Origin: Nitrososphaerales archaeon
GTDB taxonomy: Archaea; Thermoproteota; Nitrososphaeria; Nitrososphaerales; CADDZS01
Assembly (NCBI GenBank): GCA_030043455.1
Contig: JASHXQ010000225.1
Coordinates: 1 to 5,883 of the forward strand
Length of the DNA: 5,883 nucleotides
Direction: 5' to 3'
The translations under genes and the position numbers were made by a program. The notes under the pieces are model-generated. The model saw nothing but the letters and a program-made list of their open reading frames with translations, made no database searches and was not told the origin of the DNA. Positions 1 to 5,116 of this stretch are shown here, in pieces (the first letter of the stretch is position 1; the number at the start of each line of letters is the position of its first letter).

Positions 1-27
1 AAGAAGCTCGCCAAGGACATGATTTGA
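1..27 (+). CDS. Possible 3' end of an upstream gene
   Basis: Reading from base 1, the codons give KKLAKDMI followed by TGA at 25-27. The lysine-rich, AAG-using tail looks like a plausible C-terminus of a gene that begins left of the window. Eight codons are too few to identify it. Another frame stays open to a TGA at 36-38, so the true frame is uncertain. The msrA promoter follows at once, so any such gene would be transcribed separately from msrA. Confidence 0.25.
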   Translation, partial: KKLAKDMI

Positions 28-42
28 TGCGCAACTGACACG

Positions 43-48
43 TTTATA
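43..48 (+). promoter_or_regulatory. Candidate TATA box for msrA (leaderless mRNA)
   Basis: TTTATA lies with its centre about 27 bases upstream of the msrA ATG at 73. Archaeal TATA boxes sit roughly 25-27 bases before the transcription start, so transcription would begin at or next to the ATG and give a leaderless mRNA. No Shine-Dalgarno sequence is present between the box and the ATG, which agrees with this. Confidence 0.6.
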
Positions 49-72
49 CTTCGGTAGCGCTCTCTATCCTCT

Positions 73-648
73 ATGAGCACTAATCTTCCCGAGCTTGAAT
101 CAGCGACTTTAGGTGGAGGGTGTTTCTGGTGTCTAGAAGCGGTTTATTCTGAGTTAAATGGCGTTTTGAAGGTGGAATCCGGGTACGCTGGTGGCCATGT
201 GAAGAATCCCACATACGAGGATGTCTGTTCTGATGAAACGGGCCACGCAGAGGTAGTTCAGATCACGTATGATCCAGCGGTAATTACCTACAGACAAATC
301 CTGCAGATTTTCTTTTCCGTCCATGATCCCACTACGCTCAACCGACAGGGACATGACGTCGGAACGCAATACCGTTCCGTGATTTTCTACCATGACGACA
401 ACCAAAAGCGTGTCGCCGAGGAAGTTATGCGCGAAATTGAGAAGACTCAGATCTGGAACGACAAGCTAGTGACAGATCTCGTGCCCTTTGTGGAGTTCTT
501 CAAAGCGGAGGAATGCCATCAGAATTACTTCAAGAACAATCCCAACCAGCCTTACTGCCAAGTGGTAGTGGCGCCGAAAGTCGCCAAATTCCGCAAGCAG
601 TACTTTGACAAGCTAAGTAAGAAAGTGGAAGTCGCTACTTCGCACTAG
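73..648 (+). CDS. msrA: Peptide methionine-S-sulfoxide reductase MsrA
   Basis: MsrA reduces the S-epimer of methionine sulfoxide in proteins and free methionine, repairing oxidative damage in the cytoplasm with thioredoxin-type reductants. The protein has 191 residues, a normal length for a single-domain MsrA. The signature GGGCFWCLEA (residues 14-23) carries the catalytic Cys17. Other family blocks follow in order: SGYAGG (36-41), TGHAEVVQ (56-63) with the active-site Glu60, HDPTTLNRQG then DVGTQYRS (84-102), and AEECHQNYF (145-153). Cys162 in PYCQVVVAPK is the likely resolving cysteine by position; Cys20 and Cys148 are also available. There is no signal peptide. The ATG at 73 is preferred because the motif begins only 14 residues later and a TATA box sits 27 bases upstream. 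There is no fused MsrB domain. The 3' end converges on the next gene and the two stop codons overlap. Confidence 0.96.
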   Translation: MSTNLPELESATLGGGCFWCLEAVYSELNGVLKVESGYAGGHVKNPTYEDVCSDETGHAEVVQITYDPAVITYRQILQIFFSVHDPTTLNRQGHDVGTQYRSVIFYHDDNQKRVAEEVMREIEKTQIWNDKLVTDLVPFVEFFKAEECHQNYFKNNPNQPYCQVVVAPKVAKFRKQYFDKLSKKVEVATSH

Positions 649-1745
649 GAGCTTTCCGGGGACTCTTCATTCACGAGATCTCCGTTACCCTCCTTTTCTT
701 CGTCTTCCTTCTTTGATGGGTCGTTGACGATCGGAGGCACTTCGGCGAGGATGCTCACGTATGATACTTCGTTGGCGATGTCGTCGATCACAGCGAGAGG
801 GACAGATCGCCTGAGATTGTCTTCTAGTTCTAGTATGCGTCGCTCGGAAGTCATGTAGATCTCTCTCGGCACCATGTTGGCAATTCGATCCAGAAGCTGA
901 TCGTAATGCGAGATGGGCACGGTGTTCGCCAGCTCAGTCTTCAGCCGGTCATATTCGTGTTTGGGGACCATATTCTCGAATTCAAGACGCAATTGGTCGT
1001 AGTCAGTTCTGGGAACCATCATTGCGACTCGCTCCTCAAGTTCTCTATTTCTCGATTCGAGGAAGGCGGCCTTATCATCGGCTTCTTTCACAATCGTCTG
1101 TAACCTCTCGTGGAGTACCTTGTTTTCTGAGAGAGCTCTATCATAGACCTCGTGAGGCACCGGTGGTCTTTCGTCCAGCGAAGCTAGGGGCTTTTGAGGA
1201 ACCGTTTGTGGGATCGGTTGCTGCTGAGAGACAGTTTGGGGGGTTGTCTGAGGCGGGATTGGCAGTTTCAAATTGGGCGTTTGAAAGGAGTTTGAAAGAA
1301 ATTCGTCCTGTGAGTTCCCCGTTTCTTTCCCGCTTTGAAAGGGCTTGAAGATCTTGGAGATCGGACTTCCCTTAGCGAGGTTTTGCGAGGGGATTCCCTG
1401 TGGGTTTGTCGTTGCAGAAGAATTCGCAGGATCTGGTCTTCTCGCGTTGACGGGAGGGGAACCTCTCTCCGATGGCGGTGGCGGGATTCTTGCACCGATA
1501 TCCATCGTGGCCTGGTCCTTGGGAACCAGTGACCTAATGCGGGTCTGGTACGCCTCAGCTTGCCGGATATATTGCATCCATGTAGTATGATCCGAGGCCT
1601 CGCTGGCTAGCACGAGAAATACGTCCACGAGCTTCAGGTAGTGCTTGATGGCCTCATCCGATTTACCCGACTGCTCGGCTTCCTTCGCCTGGTCGGTCAG
1701 AATGGTAGCATACTGTTGAAGTTTCTTGTTCTTCTCAGGATCCAT
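645..1745 (-). CDS. Uncharacterised protein: MIT-like domain, Pro-rich linker, coiled coil with VP repeats
   Basis: I do not recognise a named family for this 366-residue soluble protein. Residues about 5-75 look like an MIT domain, the three-helix bundle by which Vps4/CdvC binds ESCRT-III: the stretch AKEAEQSGKSDEAIKHYLKL, followed by a hydrophobic helix and a third helix RQAEAYQTRIRSLVP, has the MIT pattern. There is no AAA+ ATPase domain. Residues about 86-200 are a Pro/Gln/Ser/Asn-rich, probably disordered linker with PPPP and LPIPP segments. Residues about 200-315 are charged coiled coil containing three adjacent 16-residue repeats (243-290) that start M/T-V-P and carry Y-D near position 8. 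A more degenerate fourth copy begins at 291, and a related VPHEVYD segment lies at 196-202. The tail (344-366) is acidic. The ATG at 1745 is supported by GGAGGAA five bases upstream. An ESCRT/Cdv link is inference from the domain only; the helical bundle could instead be a TPR-like fragment. Confidence 0.88.
   Translation of the reverse strand: MDPEKNKKLQQYATILTDQAKEAEQSGKSDEAIKHYLKLVDVFLVLASEASDHTTWMQYIRQAEAYQTRIRSLVPKDQATMDIGARIPPPPSERGSPPVNARRPDPANSSATTNPQGIPSQNLAKGSPISKIFKPFQSGKETGNSQDEFLSNSFQTPNLKLPIPPQTTPQTVSQQQPIPQTVPQKPLASLDERPPVPHEVYDRALSENKVLHERLQTIVKEADDKAAFLESRNRELEERVAMMVPRTDYDQLRLEFENMVPKHEYDRLKTELANTVPISHYDQLLDRIANMVPREIYMTSERRILELEDNLRRSVPLAVIDDIANEVSYVSILAEVPPIVNDPSKKEDEEKEGNGDLVNEESPESS
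876..1019 (-). repeat. Three tandem 16-residue coding repeats (VP-x3-YD type)
   Basis: Within the MIT-like protein, residues 243-258, 259-274 and 275-290 are three exactly 16-residue units beginning MVPRTDYDQL, MVPKHEYDRL and TVPISHYDQL and ending in N. A fourth, degenerate unit begins at residue 291 (MVPREIY) and a fifth VP occurs at 315. The DNA copies have diverged, so this is an old protein-level repeat and not a recent DNA duplication. Each VP probably kinks or registers a short helix in the coiled coil. Confidence 0.8.
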
Positions 1746-1750
1746 TCAAT

Positions 1751-1757
1751 TTCCTCC
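1751..1757 (-). promoter_or_regulatory. Shine-Dalgarno site of the MIT-like gene
   Basis: On the minus strand GGAGGAA ends five bases before the ATG at 1745. This is the clearest Shine-Dalgarno sequence in the window and fixes the start of the MIT-like protein. It also implies a leadered mRNA, unlike msrA. Confidence 0.7.
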
Positions 1758-1800
1758 GGAAATTCGTATTGGCGAAAGAAAACAAGACTCCGGGCCCGAC

Positions 1801-1806
1801 AATATA
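1801..1806 (-). promoter_or_regulatory. Weak candidate TATA box for the MIT-like gene
   Basis: The minus strand reads CTACTATATTGT here, with TATATT as the core. It would place the transcription start near 1778 and give a leader of about 33 bases that contains the Shine-Dalgarno site. The match is only fair; no other AT-rich element is better placed. Confidence 0.35.
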
Positions 1807-1954
1807 GTAGCCACTGGCGAAAGATCGATTCTTTACCCTCTGATGATTACGGGAACTGTCAACTTAATTGGCTGGATTTGTCGGCCGATCTTGAGCGGTA
1901 ATGTCAGCCCACGGAGTTTCTATGAGACGATGATTTTGGTTTCGTAATCTAGAA

Positions 1955-3472
1955 TTACAGTTCTTTTACATCATGAGGTTGTGATTCCTTCAACCCCAAA
2001 TCCGTGATTCGGAGGAATTCACCGTTGGCTCTTAGCTCTCGCAAATTTCTGGCACCGCAGTAACTCATTCCACTTTTCAATCCGCCAACCAGCTGTCTCA
2101 AAACGCTGACAGCTCCGCCTTTGTAAGGGACTATCGCCTCCACACCTTCGGGCACATAGTCCACCAGATCTATCTCCGAATGAGAGGATGAACTGTTGCT
2201 GTCGTGATCCAGAGGATGTCTTTCTTTTGCCAACTGCTCTTTCCTGGCTGAGAGAGACGCCATACCTCTGGTCACTTTGTATCGGAAATTTCCCCTGTAC
2301 ACGATTTCGCCAGGGCTCTCATCGGTCCCAGCTAGTAGGCTCCCGATCATCACGCTATCAGCGCCGGCTACGAGAGCTTTCGTAATGTCTCCCGAGTTGC
2401 GAATTCCACCATCTGCGATTAGGGTCACTCCGGAATCTTGAGTTGCTGAGGAGCACTCGGAAATCGCGGTCAATTGTGGGACGCCAGACCCCGTCACGAT
2501 TCTGGTGATGCAAATGGATCCACTCCCGACACCTACCTTGATGGAATCTGCTCCGGCCGAAATCAAATCCAAAGCTCCCTGTTTGGTTGCCACATTCCCT
2601 GCGATTAGCTGTACGTTATCACCTAGAGTTTTCTTGATCTTTTTGATCGCCTCAATGGCGTGCAGGCTGTGACCATGAGCAATATCAAGGACAAGTATGT
2701 CGACCTCTACGTCTTGCAATTTCTTGGCCCTCTCCAGGTAGTCCCCTTTGACGCCAATGGCAGCTCCCACCCTTAGCCTGCCCTTCGAATCTTTGCTGGC
2801 GTTGGGGAACTCTTTTCGCTTGAGAATGTCCTTTGCTGTTATGAGACCTGTTAGCCTATCGTTGCTATCGATCAGAGGTAGTTTTTCGATCTTGGTCTTT
2901 TGCATGATTTCTCTTGCTTCCTCCGGGCTGGTCTTTTTTGGAGCAACGATCAGATCCGATCTTTTGGTCATGACATCCGCAACACTTTCCGCAGGATCGC
3001 CCACAAATCGGAGGTCCCTTGAAGTGACGATTCCTCTCAATTTTCCATCCCGTGTAACAATCAAAATGCCGCCCACATTTTTCTCAAGCATGAGATGTCT
3101 TGCCTCGCCGACCGTGGCAGACTCGGGCAAAGTGTATGGACTATCAATTACAATGGATTCCGTTCTCTTTACTCGAGACACCTGTGCTACTTGATCTTCC
3201 AAGGACATGAAACGGTGAATAATCCCAATGCCTCCCTCACGGGCTATTGTGATCGCCATCTCGGCTTCGGTCACTGTATCCATGTTGGCGGAAATGATCG
3301 GGACACTCAACACGATTTTTTTTGTAAGATTAGTACTGGTGGAGGCATCCCTCCGGGACCTCACCTCGGAATATTTGGGAACAAGTAGGACATCGTCAAA
3401 AGTGAGACCGGTTTTCAAATTCTCCAGCTTGTCTTCCGTGTGAGCTGATTTTCTTTCGGTCAACTGGGCCAA
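1955..3472 (-). CDS. guaB: IMP dehydrogenase (GuaB) with CBS pair and atypical flap
   Basis: IMP dehydrogenase oxidises IMP to XMP with NAD+, the committed step of GTP synthesis. The 505-residue length is normal. In order: [11 protein letters not shown] (22-32), [13 protein letters not shown] (61-73), two CBS domains (about 103-158 and 163-220) in the usual insertion, DIAHGH (263-268), the NAD/IMP-site stretch GNVAT (292-296), the catalytic loop [18 protein letters not shown] (316-333) with Cys321 and Thr323, the IMP phosphate site [11 protein letters not shown] (352-362), and [14 protein letters not shown] (376-389). The mobile flap departs from the norm: the usual Arg-Tyr pair appears as Arg418-His419, a Ser-rich run follows (425-432), and the usual Tyr before RGM is Thr401. 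The start is TTG at 3470-3472, the first start-type codon after an upstream in-frame TAG; the next is TTG at codon 4. No clear Shine-Dalgarno sequence precedes it. The gene is divergent from the SerK-like gene. Confidence 0.95.
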   Translation of the reverse strand: MAQLTERKSAHTEDKLENLKTGLTFDDVLLVPKYSEVRSRRDASTSTNLTKKIVLSVPIISANMDTVTEAEMAITIAREGGIGIIHRFMSLEDQVAQVSRVKRTESIVIDSPYTLPESATVGEARHLMLEKNVGGILIVTRDGKLRGIVTSRDLRFVGDPAESVADVMTKRSDLIVAPKKTSPEEAREIMQKTKIEKLPLIDSNDRLTGLITAKDILKRKEFPNASKDSKGRLRVGAAIGVKGDYLERAKKLQDVEVDILVLDIAHGHSLHAIEAIKKIKKTLGDNVQLIAGNVATKQGALDLISAGADSIKVGVGSGSICITRIVTGSGVPQLTAISECSSATQDSGVTLIADGGIRNSGDITKALVAGADSVMIGSLLAGTDESPGEIVYRGNFRYKVTRGMASLSARKEQLAKERHPLDHDSNSSSSHSEIDLVDYVPEGVEAIVPYKGGAVSVLRQLVGGLKSGMSYCGARNLRELRANGEFLRITDLGLKESQPHDVKEL

Positions 3473-3566
3473 AGAATTACTTGGTTGTCCCGGCTATTTT
3501 GGGTTTCTCGTCTTTGAAAACTAAATCCAGAGTTCCTAGTTCAGATCAACATCCGACACTCTAGCA

Positions 3567-3575
3567 TTTTAAATA
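3567..3575. promoter_or_regulatory. TATA-like element in the guaB / SerK-like divergent region
   Basis: TTTTAAATA reads as a good archaeal TATA box on the plus strand and as TATTTAAAA on the minus strand. For the plus-strand gene it predicts a start near 3597, about 13 bases before the TTG at 3610. For guaB it predicts a start near 3545 and a leader of about 70 bases. A second, weaker minus-strand candidate (GGATTTAGTTTTC, about 3516-3528) would give guaB a much shorter leader. Confidence 0.45.
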
Positions 3576-3609
3576 GCAAAAACAGAGCAGATTTTCTGTT
3601 AGGCCATCC

Positions 3610-4107
3610 TTGAGCTCCAGTCGTTCTCAATCTCGTGATCGCGTGTACATCAAATTCGAGATTGCCAAGATCAAAATGCCGGATCTCGTACCCCATGAGG
3701 GTGTGATCGAGGAGCACATCGTCGAGGTGTACACTGAGATGAAAAGAGACGGGTTCCAGCTTCGGCCAATCGCACTTTCTCGCTTGGATCATCTGGGAGG
3801 GAAATGGCGGGGCAAGTACATGATTCACGATGGGCACCATCGCACAGCCGCCTTGAAGAGGTTGGGGTGTTCTTCCATAATGGGGTCCATCTTCGACTAT
3901 TCTGACCCAAGAATCAAGGTCTTCGACTATTACGAGACCTCTATCCCGGTTCCCAAGGAAGAAGTCGTGAGAAGGGCTACTTCCGGAATGGAGGTTACCC
4001 CGCGGTACGACAAACACTTTATCGATGTAAACGGAGTCCTAGAACCTTTCCACGACAATGATATTCTCGAACCACAGATGAAGACTCCCCTATCCGAGCT
4101 AAGATAA
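3610..4107 (+). CDS. ParB/SerK-fold protein with DGHHR motif; possible free serine kinase
   Basis: This 165-residue soluble protein belongs to the ParB/sulfiredoxin-like fold. Its pattern matches what I recall of the SerK/SbnI branch, whose archaeal member in Thermococcus phosphorylates free L-serine to O-phosphoserine for cysteine synthesis. Seen here: PHEGVIEEHIVEVYTEM (28-44) with a Glu (Glu30) at the position of the proposed SerK catalytic base, RDGFQLRPIALS (46-57), IHDGHHRTAALKRLG (72-86) with the phosphate-binding D74-GHHR, and SGMEVTPRYDKHF (125-137), which resembles the family's C-terminal PP-K-x-T-R-H block. It is shorter than the roughly 240-residue characterised SerK, so the kinase role is inference. 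A ParB-type DNA-binding role is less likely because no helix-turn-helix domain is seen. The start is TTG at 3610, just downstream of a TATA box; GTG at 3643 (residue 12) is the alternative. Confidence 0.82.
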   Translation: MSSSRSQSRDRVYIKFEIAKIKMPDLVPHEGVIEEHIVEVYTEMKRDGFQLRPIALSRLDHLGGKWRGKYMIHDGHHRTAALKRLGCSSIMGSIFDYSDPRIKVFDYYETSIPVPKEEVVRRATSGMEVTPRYDKHFIDVNGVLEPFHDNDILEPQMKTPLSELR

Positions 4108-4146
4108 GCGCTGTTTCACGCACGCGTGTAGATTACTGCAGAGGGG

Positions 4147-4177
4147 CCCCCTCGTCTTTTTGAAGGACGAGTTGGGG
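4147..4177. other. Strong hairpin between the SerK-like and membrane-protein genes
   Basis: CCCC-CTCGTC (4147-4156) pairs with GACGAG (4166-4171) and GGGG (4174-4177), with a two-base TT bulge and a short T-rich loop. Ten strong base pairs make this the most stable-looking inverted repeat in the window. It lies 40 bases after the SerK-like stop and about 80 before the next gene. No T-run follows, so a classical terminator is not supported. It could be an RNA processing or 3'-end element, or a structured leader. Confidence 0.5.
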
Positions 4178-4183
4178 ATTCAT

Positions 4184-4193
4184 TGAACGTTCA
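4184..4193. promoter_or_regulatory. Perfect 10-bp palindrome, possible operator
   Basis: TGAACGTTCA is its own reverse complement. It lies seven bases after the hairpin and 65 bases before the TTG of the membrane-protein gene, upstream of a weak TATA-like TTTGTAT (4223-4229). The position suits a dimeric regulator acting on that gene, but a palindrome of this length can occur by chance. Confidence 0.3.
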
Positions 4194-4257
4194 TCCAAGA
4201 AGAAAGTACTAACCTCAAGTCCTTTGTATCGTCGGGTTCCTCGGCTCTCGTAGTAAG

Positions 4258-4983
4258 TTGACCATCGACATCGCGATCGTCCTCGCTGCTTTAGGCATAA
4301 CGACGCTCGAGCTCGTCGAAGCGTCTGCTGTGGGGATCGCGCTTTATGGTGATTCCAAAAGACGGGCGGTCTTTGGGTTCGTCTCCTTGGGAATCGTCGC
4401 AGTACTGATCCCGGCCCTTTTGTTAGGGCGGGCGATCGAGCTTCTCCCTTTGGTTCTGGTGCAAATCGTGGGAGGAGCACTCCTGCTTTACTTCGGACTG
4501 CGGTTGGTGAGATCGGCGAGAAGGACGGTCCTTAGGGCACGCAAGCCTGCGCCAGTTGCTGGTTCCGTCAAAGAGGAGGAAGTAGAGAAAGGAATCTTTT
4601 ACACCGCGTTTTCCGTGGGGGCGATTGAGGCTTTTGAGGCATCGATCGTTCTAATCGGGTTACTTCCTCACAACTATTCCTCTACGCTGATTGGGCTAAC
4701 CGGCGGAATAATTATTGTCATAGCTTCGACCTACCTACTGAGAAATCAGGTGAGGAAGATCAAGCAGGCCAACATGAAGGTGGTTGTTTCGGCGCTTTTG
4801 CTTTCATTTTCTGTTTTCTGGTTTACAGAGACGATAGTGCCTAATCTAAGTGACCTAATTCTAATTCCCCTTTTTGCTGCATTTGCTTTGATTGTTCACT
4901 GGTTCGCCGACCGACCAGCGCGAATCCAAAAAAGTGAGAGTCTACCCGCAAAGAGTCCTTCGGAGACTGGCCTTAGCCGCTAG
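4258..4983 (+). CDS. Multi-pass membrane protein with duplicated ExxEA motif; possible metal-ion transporter
   Basis: This is a 241-residue integral membrane protein with about seven hydrophobic segments: roughly 3-29, 37-57, 63-85, 113-136, 142-161, 173-190 and 198-216. Two halves are joined by a charged loop (86-111), and each half opens with a similar acidic helix: ITTLELVEASAVGIAL (14-29) and VGAIEAFEASIVLIGL (120-135). Paired ExxE motifs inside membranes bind cations in Ftr1-type iron permeases (REGLE) and in Gdt1/TMEM165 (ExGDK), so cation transport is a reasonable guess but not shown. A further acidic residue (Glu191) sits in FWFTET after segment six. It resembles the uncharacterised COG4280-type membrane proteins as I remember them. 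The start is TTG at 4258, which places the first helix at the N-terminus; no Shine-Dalgarno sequence is seen. The tail is short and basic/Ser-rich. Confidence 0.85.
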   Translation: MTIDIAIVLAALGITTLELVEASAVGIALYGDSKRRAVFGFVSLGIVAVLIPALLLGRAIELLPLVLVQIVGGALLLYFGLRLVRSARRTVLRARKPAPVAGSVKEEEVEKGIFYTAFSVGAIEAFEASIVLIGLLPHNYSSTLIGLTGGIIIVIASTYLLRNQVRKIKQANMKVVVSALLLSFSVFWFTETIVPNLSDLILIPLFAAFALIVHWFADRPARIQKSESLPAKSPSETGLSR

Positions 4984-5005
4984 AGATTGCTTTTGCCTTG
5001 AATAA

Positions 5006-5030
5006 GATGGCCTGACACGGAGGATGGCCT
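5006..5030. repeat. Direct repeat of GATGGCCT upstream of the TFB promoter
   Basis: GATGGCCT occurs at 5006-5013 and again at 5023-5030, 17 bases apart start to start, ending about 26 bases before the TFB TATA box. This is a typical place for an archaeal upstream activator site. The repeat is short, so the regulatory reading is tentative. Confidence 0.35.
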
Positions 5031-5055
5031 AATCTTTGCCCTAAACTATAACAAT

Positions 5056-5065
5056 GTTTATAAGG
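5056..5065 (+). promoter_or_regulatory. TATA box of the TFB gene
   Basis: GTTTATAAGG contains a near-consensus archaeal TATA box (TTTATAA, 5057-5063), preceded by an A-rich stretch that could act as the TFB recognition element. It predicts transcription from about 5086 and a leader of about 30 bases before the ATG at 5117. A weak GGTGA (5100-5104) in the leader could help ribosome binding. Confidence 0.6.
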
Positions 5066-5116
5066 AGGTTTGCACCCTATTAATACTTTCTGGGGGATAG
5101 GTGAAGCAGATTGAGC

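Noticed and set aside
906..1590. Several open frames of 65-108 residues opposite or within the MIT-like gene
   Set aside because: They lie over the Pro-rich linker and coiled-coil coding region, carry no motifs and have no promoter or ribosome site of their own.
1641..1947. Plus-strand open frames of 73-86 residues running from the MIT-like gene into the gap before guaB
   Set aside because: They start inside the opposing gene, read through its promoter and Shine-Dalgarno complement, and have no family features. The gap 1746-1954 otherwise shows only the MIT-like gene's promoter.
1944..1958. Short inverted repeat GTAAT-CTAGA-ATTAC overlapping the guaB stop codon
   Set aside because: Five AT-rich pairs are too weak for a terminator and no T-run follows on the minus strand.
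2748..3194. 148-residue plus-strand open frame inside guaB
   Set aside because: The Ser/Leu-rich composition is that of a shadow of the CBS-domain coding strand; guaB is intact and continuous here.
3541..4017. 158-residue minus-strand open frame opposite the SerK-like gene
   Set aside because: It is antisense to a gene with clear family motifs, shows no recognisable domain, and overlaps the divergent promoter.
4108..4257. Possible tRNA in the gap before the membrane protein
   Set aside because: The GGTTC-like stretch near 4235 is not part of a T-arm, and no cloverleaf with acceptor and anticodon stems can be drawn.
4133..4480. 115-residue minus-strand open frame rich in Arg/Pro
   Set aside because: It is the complement of the hairpin region and the first membrane helices; its composition is typical of an antisense shadow.
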